From an uncultured bacterium (lineage in GTDB: Bacteria; Bacteroidota; Bacteroidia; Bacteroidales; Bacteroidaceae), in assembly GCA_905215555.1 (NCBI GenBank), contig CAJMQU010000025.1:1-64000 (forward strand): a stretch of DNA of 64,000 bases, written 5' to 3'. The translations under genes and the position numbers were made by a program. This document shows, one piece after another, positions 42,902 through 52,160 of the stretch. Position 1 is the stretch's first letter. Every line of letters begins with the position of its first letter. Under the pieces are notes generated by a model. It saw only the letters and a list, made by a program, of their open reading frames with translations. It searched no databases and was not told where the DNA came from.

Positions 42902-43750
42902 ATGGAGAAAAAGATACATATCAACCCAAAAACAGGATTGGTTCTTGAAGGTGGCGGTATGCGCGGAGTGTTTACTTGTGGCGTGCTGGACAGTTTTATG
43001 GATCGTGGCATCCGCTTCCCCTATACTATCGGAGTGAGCGCCGGAGCGTGCAACGGACTTTCTTATATGTCAGGTCAGCGTGGGCGTGCCAAGTACAGTA
43101 ACATTGATTTGCTGGAGAAGTATCAGTATATCGGTCTGAAATATTTATTGAAGAAACGCAATATCATAGATTTCGACCTGTTGTTTCAGGAGTTTCCCGA
43201 GCATATTCTGCCCTATGACTACGATGCCTATTTCAGTTCTCCGGAACGTTATGAAATGGTCACCACCAATTGTGTGACAGGCGAGGCGAACTATTTCGAG
43301 GAGAAGCAGGACAAAAACCGGGTGATTGACATAGTGCGTGCTTCGAGCAGCCTTCCGTTTGTATGTCCCATCGCTTATGTAGACAATGTGCCGATGCTTG
43401 ATGGTGGTATTGTGGACAGCATTCCTCTGATGCGTGCCCGGAATGAGGGCTTCACGCATAATGTGGTAGTGCTTACCCGTAACCAAGGATATCGCAAAGA
43501 AGCAAAAGATATACATATTCCGTCTTTTATCTATCGGAAATATCCGAAAATGCGTGAGGCGTTAAGTTGCCGTTGCCGTGTGTATAATGAGCAGCTGGAA
43601 CTGGTGGAGCGCATGGAGGAGGCGGGAGAAGTTACCGTAATCCGTCCGCAGAAACCTGTGGTGGTAGACCGTATCGAACGGGATATACGGAAACTGACTG
43701 ATTTATATGAGGAGGGCTATGCGTGCGCGGAGATGTATGATTTTCAGTGA
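42902..43750 (+). CDS. Patatin-like phospholipase
   Basis: 282-residue lipid acyl hydrolase of the RssA/YjjU type. The oxyanion loop is EGGGMRG (16-22), the nucleophile is Ser46 in GVSAG and the dyad aspartate is Asp167 in LDGG. The frame is open far upstream into the peptidase gene, but the -7 box at 42874-42881 and the position of the oxyanion loop support the ATG at 42902. No signal peptide, so it is probably cytoplasmic. Natural lipid substrate unknown. Confidence 0.88.
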   Translation: MEKKIHINPKTGLVLEGGGMRGVFTCGVLDSFMDRGIRFPYTIGVSAGACNGLSYMSGQRGRAKYSNIDLLEKYQYIGLKYLLKKRNIIDFDLLFQEFPEHILPYDYDAYFSSPERYEMVTTNCVTGEANYFEEKQDKNRVIDIVRASSSLPFVCPIAYVDNVPMLDGGIVDSIPLMRARNEGFTHNVVVLTRNQGYRKEAKDIHIPSFIYRKYPKMREALSCRCRVYNEQLELVERMEEAGEVTVIRPQKPVVVDRIERDIRKLTDLYEEGYACAEMYDFQ

Positions 43751-43764
43751 TTAATCAAGATAGC

Positions 43765-43825
43765 GAGACGCATTGCCAACTCATGATTGCCGCTTTATGG
43801 CAATCACTAGTTAGCAATGCGTCTC
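43765..43825 (+). terminator. Long terminator hairpin after the patatin gene
   Basis: GAGACGCATTGC (43765-43776) pairs with GCAATGCGTCTC (43814-43825). The inner arms GATTGCC and GGCAATC extend the stem to about 26 pairs with few mismatches. TTTATT follows. Confidence 0.85.
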
Positions 43826-43882
43826 TTTATTCTTACGTTTGTCGGACTACAGACTTTAGGAGGTCTGATATGAACAGTCCGT

Positions 43883-45484
43883 TTAGTAATAGCTGACCTT
43901 CACGTTGCTGACTTCCACACTTCCCGAATAGCTATTAATAGACCACGGATTTTTCTGCATTCCATAGATGCGGTTTGTGTAGGCCACATTATCATTGATG
44001 TAAACCACGCAGATCGAGTTGTCCGTACAGATCGTTACATGATATACATTGTCGGAAGGGGTAGGGAACAGATAACCGTCTATTCCGTCAATGAAGCCTT
44101 TACCTTCGTCTCCCTCTTCCTCGAAGTTTATTTTTCTCTTGTTATTGTTATCTTCCGGATTAACCACGATCGTGTAGTACTTTTTGGAATCAGTGCCCCG
44201 TACCAGAGAGATACCGAATTTATCCGCATTGCTTGCCGTCTTTACGGTAAACGAAATCTTGTTGCGCACATTCAGACGGTTGAAAAGTACATACGCATGG
44301 TCCGTCAATGTGTAGCCACCGTTGCTTTCGGATACTCCGTTGCTTTTCTCCATGACCCTAACGGCGGAGTCGATTGTGTATTTCCGGCTGATACCTTCTA
44401 TCAGCCCTAAAGACAAGGTTCCGTCTTCATGCTGGATGATTTTGTGTGCGACCAGGCTGCCTGCCCATTCCGGTTCGTTGGGAGAAGCTCCTACTGCGGT
44501 GTTGTCGTTACCCGAACGGGTAGGGCACCATCCCCAGATATACCGGTCGGTACCGTCCGAAGCAGTTTTCCCGGCATAGAAACCGCGGGAATCGAGGAAA
44601 CCTTCATGGTCATCGGGCCAGATGCCGGCATCATTTGCCGTGGTGGCTTTCAGTTCGTCGAGGGTGCGTCCTTTGAAGTATTGCACTTTGCGTACGGCTG
44701 CGTGCATTTCCGAATAAACCAAGTACCACCAGTCCCCCATTTTGAAGACATCGGGACATTCATAGAAACGGTCCCACATCATGGTCATGAATACGCCTGC
44801 ATGTTCCCAGGTTTTCATATCTGCCGAAGTGTATTCCGCCAATACACCTTTGCCACTCTTCACGGTGGAAACGAGCATGTGATACTTCCCGTCTTCTCCT
44901 TCAAAAACGAAGGGGTCGCGGAAATCGTTTTTGCTGTATCCGTCCGTGTCACCTTTCAGATAGAAAGTGCGGTTCTTGGTCCATGTCTTGAAGTCGGGAG
45001 AGGTGGCATACATTACGACCTGTCCATTCTGAGATGAGTTGGGCTGATACTTATTGCCTGTATAGAAAGTGTAGTACAATCGGTCCGAAGGGTTATAGAT
45101 GGTGCTTCCTGTTCCGATGGCAGCATCCTGTTCCGTCAGTCCGCCGCAGGAGATCAGTTCGCCCATAGAGGCGTATGAGGCGGCATCTTTGGTGCTTACC
45201 GCCCATATAGGGTGGTAAGTGCCTGCCTGGTTCGGGCGGTATTCCTGTAGATACATGATTTTGAAGTCGCCTGCTTGTGCATCGTAGAATGGCATCGGGT
45301 CACCTACATAACCCACATAAGGTTTGTAGTACGTATCGAAATTCATAGCGTCCGTCGAAGCAAAATAAGTGGCTGTTCCGTCCCAATCCTTTTGGGTCAA
45401 GATCGGATCGTTATCATCATTGCAGCTACTGAAAGAAGCGGCCATCATTGCAGCCAGTGTAAGTGAATATATCATTGTTCTCAT
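43883..45484 (-). CDS. Surface GH32 fructan hydrolase, endo-acting type
   Basis: 533-residue lipoprotein (signal ending SFSSC, Cys21) with a GH32 five-bladed propeller (about 40-360) and a C-terminal beta-sandwich (about 390-533). Catalytic residues by motif: nucleophile Asp62 in GYVGDPMPFYD instead of the usual WMNDPNG, transition-state stabiliser Asp190 in FRDP, and acid/base Glu242 in ECPD. This start and layout resemble the surface endo-levanase of the B. thetaiotaomicron fructan locus (recalled comparison). It is the last gene of the susC operon, 12 bases after the glycan-binding protein gene. Whether it prefers levan or inulin is not evident. Confidence 0.88.
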   Translation of the reverse strand: MRTMIYSLTLAAMMAASFSSCNDDNDPILTQKDWDGTATYFASTDAMNFDTYYKPYVGYVGDPMPFYDAQAGDFKIMYLQEYRPNQAGTYHPIWAVSTKDAASYASMGELISCGGLTEQDAAIGTGSTIYNPSDRLYYTFYTGNKYQPNSSQNGQVVMYATSPDFKTWTKNRTFYLKGDTDGYSKNDFRDPFVFEGEDGKYHMLVSTVKSGKGVLAEYTSADMKTWEHAGVFMTMMWDRFYECPDVFKMGDWWYLVYSEMHAAVRKVQYFKGRTLDELKATTANDAGIWPDDHEGFLDSRGFYAGKTASDGTDRYIWGWCPTRSGNDNTAVGASPNEPEWAGSLVAHKIIQHEDGTLSLGLIEGISRKYTIDSAVRVMEKSNGVSESNGGYTLTDHAYVLFNRLNVRNKISFTVKTASNADKFGISLVRGTDSKKYYTIVVNPEDNNNKRKINFEEEGDEGKGFIDGIDGYLFPTPSDNVYHVTICTDNSICVVYINDNVAYTNRIYGMQKNPWSINSYSGSVEVSNVKVSYY

Positions 45485-45496
45485 ATATTAGTTTTT

Positions 45497-46900
45497 TTAT
45501 TTACCCGTTAAATAGTTGATTGCGTTCTCTGTCAGTCTGCCCACATTGCCGTGATACTTATCTGCTGAAGCGTCTATGCCGTAAGCATACCAGTCATAAC
45601 ATCCCGAACCGATACATATGATACCGCCTCTGGTGCCCTCTGCCGGGTATTCCCATGCTACGATGGCTCCGTCACCACCATAACCCAGGTCGATGCCGCC
45701 GTGGTTTGTTCTCCAGATTTCATTAGTGGCATAGCCGCCCCAGTCGGAACCGATGTGCCATTGTGCCGTACTGTTGGTAGTCCGGTAACCGGCATCGAAA
45801 GTGTAAACCTTGTCCGTTTCGCCACTGTTCATTATCAAGTTCTGATAGAGTGCGTGAGATTCGTGTCCCTGAATGAAGAAGTTCCAGGCTCCACCGGTTA
45901 TTTCACCGCTTTCTTCCGATTGTCCCCAACAGTTGTTAGGATTGTTACCGTCTTTGGTGGCACCCAGTTTGGCGGCATAATAGGTAGCGTAGCGGGTGAG
46001 CAACAGATTCATACCGTTGTTGTACAGTTCTTTCATCTTCACCAGTGCATTGAGTGCCGCAGGAGTTGCATTATCAAATTTATCCATATTGTCAATGCCG
46101 CCGTCTACGTGCAAGTGCCACCACATGAGTTCGCATTCGCTCAGGTCAACTCGTCCTGCCTGCACATCCGCAAAGGAGATGTACTGTGCGTTGGCAACAT
46201 TGTTCAGCATCCAGGTGGCTGCCTCTTTTTCTTCCGGGTTCAGTTCATCCAGTGTTGCTGCCAGACCTACATATACGGCACTTGGAGCATCGGTCGGGAT
46301 AACCGTAACCGTATAAACGGCAGTTGCAGTATTGTATGAAACGGTGAATTCCACAGGGTTGGTAAAGTCGACCGCCTGACCGGATGCCGGCATAACTACC
46401 GCTCCTGCCGAAGTGGTGATTACAGGAACCAGGTTTCTTACATCCACCGTACTGGGGATGCGCACGGTGATGGTGCGTTTGCTTTGGTCAATCACTCCGG
46501 CGTATGCATCATTCAGCTTGAATGAAAGAATTTTGGCTTCGTCATGCTTGATGTTGATCGTAAAGTCCAGAAAAACATCTCCGTTGGTCACTTTTATCAC
46601 TTGCGGGAACGAGAAGTTCAGCACATCGCCCACCTTCACCGAAGCTACGGCGCCTTCGGACACTTCAATGCCCGTGACTTTCATTGCATCCGTATCATAT
46701 ACCTCGGGAACTGCCACGGTTATGGTCTTGTTTGTCCGATCGATTGTTCCTGCATAATTCTCATCCAGCTCAAAAGCGGTCAGCCATGTGTCACCGTCCA
46801 GTTGAAGGTTGGATTTATTGTCATCGCTGCATCCCGGGAGGGTGAACACCAGTGTAGTGCCCAAGAGAAGCATATTTAGTTTATTCAATATTGATTTCAT
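45497..46900 (-). CDS. Surface glycan-binding lipoprotein of the fructan locus
   Basis: 467-residue lipoprotein (VFTLPGC, Cys24). Two related beta-sandwich repeats come first (about 35-115 and 120-200, both with LTAFELDENYAG or ILSFKLNDAYAG and an ITV.VP or ITVRIP strand, like DUF5018). They are followed by a larger domain (about 210-467) like DUF4960, rich in Trp/Tyr/Gly. The position after susD and the architecture match the fructan-binding protein of known Bacteroides levan loci. It should hold polysaccharide at the surface and has no catalytic motif. Confidence 0.85.
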   Translation of the reverse strand: MKSILNKLNMLLLGTTLVFTLPGCSDDNKSNLQLDGDTWLTAFELDENYAGTIDRTNKTITVAVPEVYDTDAMKVTGIEVSEGAVASVKVGDVLNFSFPQVIKVTNGDVFLDFTINIKHDEAKILSFKLNDAYAGVIDQSKRTITVRIPSTVDVRNLVPVITTSAGAVVMPASGQAVDFTNPVEFTVSYNTATAVYTVTVIPTDAPSAVYVGLAATLDELNPEEKEAATWMLNNVANAQYISFADVQAGRVDLSECELMWWHLHVDGGIDNMDKFDNATPAALNALVKMKELYNNGMNLLLTRYATYYAAKLGATKDGNNPNNCWGQSEESGEITGGAWNFFIQGHESHALYQNLIMNSGETDKVYTFDAGYRTTNSTAQWHIGSDWGGYATNEIWRTNHGGIDLGYGGDGAIVAWEYPAEGTRGGIICIGSGCYDWYAYGIDASADKYHGNVGRLTENAINYLTGK

Positions 46901-46921
46901 GATATTCTTGTTTTTAAAAGG

Positions 46922-48655
46922 TTACCAGTTACCGCAGTTCTGTGAATAGTTACCATTGCTGGCGCTCATCTGTGCAAACGGAATAGGCAGATACTCATTC
47001 TTGTTTTTGGTGAATGCCGCATTGGTATAGATGGTGCAGTCGGCAGCTTCTTCTGCATAGAACTTGTTCAATACTTCTGCCGCTTCTCCCCATCTCACGA
47101 GGTCGAAGAAACGCTCCGATTCCAAAGCCAGTTCCACACGGCGTTCAAACTTCAGCAATTTCAGTGCATCCGCCTGCGAATAACTTCCCGTATAGGGCTG
47201 CACGTTGAAGCGTACACCATATTCCATTTCGTAGTCTGCAATGGCTGCCGTGCTTTGTTTGGCACGGTTGCGCACTTCGTTTATCAGGCCGATGGCTTCG
47301 TCAATGCGCCCGTCATTCAGTTGAATCAGTGCTTCGGCACGCATTAACAGTACGTCTGAGTAGCGCAGAACGATACGGTTCATCGGAGAACCCCACCAGG
47401 AACCCTTAATCAGATAACCGCCATCGGGGTCTACATTGTGTTTCAAGGTGACATAGTAGCCGTAAAGTCCGTTGCTACGGCTCCAGGTGGTCGATTCGTC
47501 CATCATATACTTTTTGTTGAATTCATAAGGGAATCCGGGCATACCTACCGTGAGGAAAAGGCGCGGGTCGGCATAATCGGATTGTGAATTGTAATCACGA
47601 CTGTTGAAAGCATCCAGCAACGGATATCCGTTAGCGTCTGTCCTGAAGGCGTTCACCAGGTTCTGGCTGGGCTTGTAGAAGTCGCAACCGCCATCGGTGA
47701 CACCTGGAATATTGGGGACAATCAGACCGTAAGACCAGTTACAGTTACCGTTTTTGGTACCGTCATTCATGGAGTATTGCATGGCCCACAGAGATTCAAC
47801 GCCATTCTCGTACTGAGGTTCCGGACGAAAGTTATTGTGGAAGTCCGATTCCAGCCCGTAACCACCTGCCGACATGATGGCTTTGTCTGTGTACTGCACT
47901 ACTTTCACCAAGTCTTCCGTGCTGATACTCGTCACTTCATGGTTGGCGGCGTTATCCTGATGATAGGCTTTGTAGAGATAGGTTTTAGCCAGATAAGCTG
48001 CTGCAGCTGCTTTGGCGGGACGTCCCTTGTCGGCCTGCTTCACGGGGAGGTTGTCATAAGCGAACTGGAAGTCGTCGGCAATCTGCTGCCAGCCTTCGTC
48101 GTTGTTATAGGCAGTATTGGAGAGATAATTATATTCTTCCGGCGACAGATTGGCGTCGTTGGCAAATACAATCTTCTTGTACAGGCGTTTCAGGAGGAAG
48201 TGTCCGTGGGCACGCAGGAATCTCATCTCGGCGATGCGCTGTTGTTTCAGTGAATAGGTGCTTTCGTCCACTTGTTCCAGAAGTTGCAGGGCTGTGTTGA
48301 CGCGTGAGATACAGTTGTACAAGCGTTGCCACATGTCACTGATGTTCCATGCCGTAGTCATGATACCCTGCGAGATGTCCAACGCATGGAATACGTCACC
48401 GTCTTCCGTACCGTTTCCACCTTTGTAGGCATCGTCCGAGCGTACGTCGTAGTTCCACATGGAGAAAGAAGAGTTGATATCTTCGGCGGTGATCCACACG
48501 GCATAGGCTGAGATTACCAGATTGTCGATGTATGCCGGGTCTTTCAGTTGTTCGTCACTGATGGTTCCCTGGGGGAGCTGGTCTTCCAGGAAGTCAGTGC
48601 AACTGCCGCACATCAGGGAAAGACCTAAAACTGCTGTATATATTAATTTTTTCAT
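46922..48655 (-). CDS. SusD-like fructan-binding outer-membrane lipoprotein
   Basis: 577-residue SusD homologue with lipoprotein signal (LSLMCGSC, lipidated Cys probably 19), TPR-type helices and the RagB/SusD C-terminus ending RVELALESERFFDLVRWG and YLPIPFAQMSASNGNYSQN (each quoted separately). It caps the SusC porin and delivers oligosaccharides to it. Encoded 19 bases after susC on the same transcript. Specificity for fructan is inferred from the GH32 and kinase neighbours. Confidence 0.94.
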   Translation of the reverse strand: MKKLIYTAVLGLSLMCGSCTDFLEDQLPQGTISDEQLKDPAYIDNLVISAYAVWITAEDINSSFSMWNYDVRSDDAYKGGNGTEDGDVFHALDISQGIMTTAWNISDMWQRLYNCISRVNTALQLLEQVDESTYSLKQQRIAEMRFLRAHGHFLLKRLYKKIVFANDANLSPEEYNYLSNTAYNNDEGWQQIADDFQFAYDNLPVKQADKGRPAKAAAAAYLAKTYLYKAYHQDNAANHEVTSISTEDLVKVVQYTDKAIMSAGGYGLESDFHNNFRPEPQYENGVESLWAMQYSMNDGTKNGNCNWSYGLIVPNIPGVTDGGCDFYKPSQNLVNAFRTDANGYPLLDAFNSRDYNSQSDYADPRLFLTVGMPGFPYEFNKKYMMDESTTWSRSNGLYGYYVTLKHNVDPDGGYLIKGSWWGSPMNRIVLRYSDVLLMRAEALIQLNDGRIDEAIGLINEVRNRAKQSTAAIADYEMEYGVRFNVQPYTGSYSQADALKLLKFERRVELALESERFFDLVRWGEAAEVLNKFYAEEAADCTIYTNAAFTKNKNEYLPIPFAQMSASNGNYSQNCGNW

Positions 48656-48674
48656 AAGTAATTGCTTTATTGAT

Positions 48675-51600
48675 TTAGAAACCTACGTTAACACCGAAAG
48701 TCAGATTCATGGGGATAGGATAACCATAGTTGGCATTCTCCGGATCCACTCCGGTAAATTCCTTGCTCTTGATGGTCAGCAAGTTCTGGGCACTTACATA
48801 GAAGCGCAGACGATCCATTTTCAGTTTTTGCGAGAAGGCCTTCGGAACATTGTAACCTATCTGTATGTTGCGCAGTTTCAGGAAAGAACCATTTTCTATG
48901 AAATAAGTTGAAACACGTTTCTCATTGTTTATATCGCTGCGCGACAATGCCGGAATGTTCGAGTTCGGATGGGTGGGTGACCAGGCATCAAGCACCCGTT
49001 TACCCTTGTTCAGGAAACCGATGTTGAGGCCGCTCCAAAGGTCTGTTTCTTTCTTTAGGTCGCTGATTACGTCTACTCCCTGAACACCCTGCCAGAACAT
49101 GGTGAGGTCGAAGTTCTTATATTCAAGGTAGATATTCAGACCATAGCTGAATGCAGGCGTAGGGTTGTATATCCATTTTTGGTCTTTCTCATTGATGACG
49201 CCGTTACCGTCCAGGTCACGCCAGCGGATACGTCCTACTCCGGCACCTTCTTGGGTGGCATGGTTGTCAACTTCCTCTTGCGATTTGAAGATGCCGTCGG
49301 CTACATAGCCCACCTGCGAACCGTTGGCATGCCCGATCACACTCTGTACGCCGTTGCCGCCGAAAGTGCCGTTGGCTGCTACGGTGGCCGGCAGTTTGGT
49401 GATTTCATTCCGGTAGGTGGAGACGTTGGCGTTCAGGTCATATTTCAGTCCGAATGAAGTTTGGTTGCGATAACCGAGGTTGAGCTCTACACCCATGTTT
49501 TTCATTTCTCCGGCATTGATCCATTGGCTGCTGCCTTCGCCCATGGCTGCGATACCTGCCATCTCTACCAGGATGTCCGTTGTCTTTTTGTAGAACCAGT
49601 CGAACGAACCGTACAGGCTTTGTTTGAACAGTGAGAAGTCGATACCCAGGTTGGTTTGTGTGGTTGTTTCCCATTTGATGTTGTCATTGCCGATCTGGTT
49701 ACGCTTGAAACCGGACTGAAGAATACTTCCGCCATTGGTTCCGGCAATGTCGTAAGAAGTACCGTAACTCTGACCGCCTGATTCTGCCACACCATAATTG
49801 GGAACATAAATCGTGTGGCGGGCGATATTGGAGATTTCCTGGTTACCGGTCTGTCCCCACGAACCGCGGACTTTCAAATCGTCTATCCAGGTGAGGTCCT
49901 GCATGAACTTTTCACGGTTCAGACGCCATCCCAGCGACACGGAAGGGAAAGTGGCATAGCGATTATTCTTACCGAAACGTGAAGAACCATCGTGGCGAAC
50001 CGTTACCGAGAACAGATATTTATCATCGTACGTATAGTTCAATTTACCGAAGAAAGAAACCAGCGAATACCCCTCACCGGCACCATAAGCCTGGGCAGTA
50101 CCCGAACCGGCATCCGGCCACATATAGTCGGGGGTCAGGATGGCATAGCCCTCTTTATAACCGGAGAAGTGAATGTCATCTTCGCGATTCAGCTCCATAC
50201 CGATCATGGCATCGCCGCGGTGTTTGTCGATTTCCAGGTTGTAAGTAGCAATGGCGTTCCACATCCATTTCGTCCAGTGTTCCTGCTTGGCTTCCACGGC
50301 ATTCTTGTCATTTGCTACGTTGCCTTCGGTGATCGGATAAGTGAAGGCACGTTGCGATTTCTGTGCATAGTCCAGGCCGAATGTGGAACGTACATTGAAC
50401 CCTTTGAAAGGATTCAGGTTGATGTAGGCGTCACCGAACATACGCCAGTAAGTATAGCGGTTATCAGAGTTACGTTCCAGACGTGCCACCGGGTTTTCAC
50501 GGTCGGGATATCCGCCCACCGGACCTGCATATTCTCCGTTGATGTCATAAACCGGCAGTGAAGGGTTGAACTGCAATACATTTTGCAGGAACCCACCCGG
50601 TGCCTGTACTTCCGAAGTACGGTTCAGTGTGAAGTGTTCTCCCACGGTCAGCACTTTACCAATCAGATTATAACTGGAGTTCATGCGGGCGGAGAAACGT
50701 TCAAAGTCACTGTCCTTGATGATACCCAGATTCTTGTAATATCCCAGAGAGAAGAAAGAGGAACCTTTCTCCGAACCGTTACTTACAGATACATTGTATT
50801 GCTGAATCACACCTGTGCGTGTCGTTTCATCAAACCAATCCGTATCGGCAGCCGGAACCGTATTGGCAGAATCCAGATACTTGGACATGCTGATACCGTT
50901 CAGTTGGGGATAGCCATTGGTATCATAACCCCAGTTGTATTTGTAACCCAGTGCATTTGTGTTGGGGTCCTGTCCTTCATTCACATAAGCTTGCCACATG
51001 GCGCGGCCATACTCTTCTGCATTCAGCACTTCCATTTTATTAGTGTACATGGAAGCTGCGACGGATGCATCGAAGTTGATTTTCACCTGTCCCTCTTTAC
51101 CTTTTTTAGTGGTGATGATGATGACGCCGTTTGCAGCGCGCGAACCATAGATGGAGGCTGAGGCTGCATCCTTCAATACCTGGATGGACTCGATGTCGTT
51201 GCCGTTCAGTTCGTGCATACCCGATTTGGTGGGCACACCGTCTATGATATAAAGAGGGTCATTGTTGTTCAGGGTTCCTATTCCGCGGATGCGTACCGTG
51301 GTGTTTCCACTGGGATTACCGTCGGCTGTGATGTTCATACCGGGCACGCGTCCCTGTAAAGCCTTTATCGGGTTGTTCTCGTTCTGTTTGGCTATTTCGT
51401 CCATGCTGACTACGGAGATGGCTCCAGTCAGGTCGGCTTTGCGTTGGGTGGTGTAACCGGTGACTACAATTTCCTGTAACATTTCAGATTCTTCTTCCAG
51501 AGTGATGTTCAGTGAAGCTTGTGCTTTCACGTTTACGGTCTTGAAGCCTATATAAGAAATAGTAAGCTCTGCACCCTGGACTGCGGATAATGTAAATTCA

Positions 51601-51782
51601 CCGTCAATATTGGTGATGGTACCGTTGGTGGGCTGATTGGTTTCTATCACTGTCGCACCGATGATGGGCTCTCCATCAGTTTTAGAAACCACTTTTCCCT
51701 GCACCGTCAGGCTTTGAGCCTGTACAAGCGTGCACATAAGAAGAAAAAGTGCAAATAGAAGTGATTTTTTTATGCCTTCCAT
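48675..51782 (-). CDS. SusC-like TonB-dependent fructan porin
   Basis: 1035-residue outer-membrane transporter. Signal peptide (about 1-22), an N-terminal carboxypeptidase-regulatory-like domain (about 25-100, VQGKVVSKTDGEPIIGATV), a TonB-box-like segment (LQEIVVTGYTTQ), the plug domain and a 22-stranded barrel with the terminal aromatic LTFGVNVGF. It imports oligosaccharides using TonB energy together with SusD. It is the first gene of the four-gene operon. A candidate sensor operator lies 121 bases upstream (51903-51918). Confidence 0.95.
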   Translation of the reverse strand: MEGIKKSLLFALFLLMCTLVQAQSLTVQGKVVSKTDGEPIIGATVIETNQPTNGTITNIDGEFTLSAVQGAELTISYIGFKTVNVKAQASLNITLEEESEMLQEIVVTGYTTQRKADLTGAISVVSMDEIAKQNENNPIKALQGRVPGMNITADGNPSGNTTVRIRGIGTLNNNDPLYIIDGVPTKSGMHELNGNDIESIQVLKDAASASIYGSRAANGVIIITTKKGKEGQVKINFDASVAASMYTNKMEVLNAEEYGRAMWQAYVNEGQDPNTNALGYKYNWGYDTNGYPQLNGISMSKYLDSANTVPAADTDWFDETTRTGVIQQYNVSVSNGSEKGSSFFSLGYYKNLGIIKDSDFERFSARMNSSYNLIGKVLTVGEHFTLNRTSEVQAPGGFLQNVLQFNPSLPVYDINGEYAGPVGGYPDRENPVARLERNSDNRYTYWRMFGDAYINLNPFKGFNVRSTFGLDYAQKSQRAFTYPITEGNVANDKNAVEAKQEHWTKWMWNAIATYNLEIDKHRGDAMIGMELNREDDIHFSGYKEGYAILTPDYMWPDAGSGTAQAYGAGEGYSLVSFFGKLNYTYDDKYLFSVTVRHDGSSRFGKNNRYATFPSVSLGWRLNREKFMQDLTWIDDLKVRGSWGQTGNQEISNIARHTIYVPNYGVAESGGQSYGTSYDIAGTNGGSILQSGFKRNQIGNDNIKWETTTQTNLGIDFSLFKQSLYGSFDWFYKKTTDILVEMAGIAAMGEGSSQWINAGEMKNMGVELNLGYRNQTSFGLKYDLNANVSTYRNEITKLPATVAANGTFGGNGVQSVIGHANGSQVGYVADGIFKSQEEVDNHATQEGAGVGRIRWRDLDGNGVINEKDQKWIYNPTPAFSYGLNIYLEYKNFDLTMFWQGVQGVDVISDLKKETDLWSGLNIGFLNKGKRVLDAWSPTHPNSNIPALSRSDINNEKRVSTYFIENGSFLKLRNIQIGYNVPKAFSQKLKMDRLRFYVSAQNLLTIKSKEFTGVDPENANYGYPIPMNLTFGVNVGF

Positions 51783-52160
51783 GTTTTTAGATTTTAATTT
51801 AATTGTTTACTTTGTTTGTAATCGCAATGGATTACCTCTCAAAACCGGCTTTCCCGAGTCATGTTTTGATGTTGCAAATAAAGGGGATTTTTGTGAAAGC
51901 AACTGTCATTTATGTTTCGGATGCTGGTAAATTTGATACAAAATTGAAAAAAGAATGAGGTGAATGCTCATTGGGATTTTAGACATGAGTTTCATATCCT
52001 AATAAAAAAGCACTAAGCTGACCTCGGACTTCCCTCTGGTATCAATTTTGTTAGTTTGTGAAACATAAATGACAGCTTCTTTCCCTGAAAATCTCTTCCT
52101 TTGCAAAGTGCTTTCCCGGGCAACTTATTATTAACTGTTTTTTTAATACCAAGAAACATC
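51783..52160. promoter_or_regulatory. Divergent control region susC / GH32
   Basis: The 16-mer GAAACATAAATGACAG occurs on the plus strand at 52060-52075 and on the minus strand at 51903-51918, so each copy faces the gene it precedes. TCAATTTTGT lies upstream of each copy, 8 and 19 bases away, a difference of one helical turn. Likely -7 boxes are TTTATTTG on the minus strand (51875-51882) and TTCCTTTG on the plus strand (52096-52103). Confidence 0.7.

Noticed and set aside
51730..51930. 66-codon plus-strand frame in the susC control region
   Set aside because: Overlaps the susC start antisense and covers the operator. No family features.
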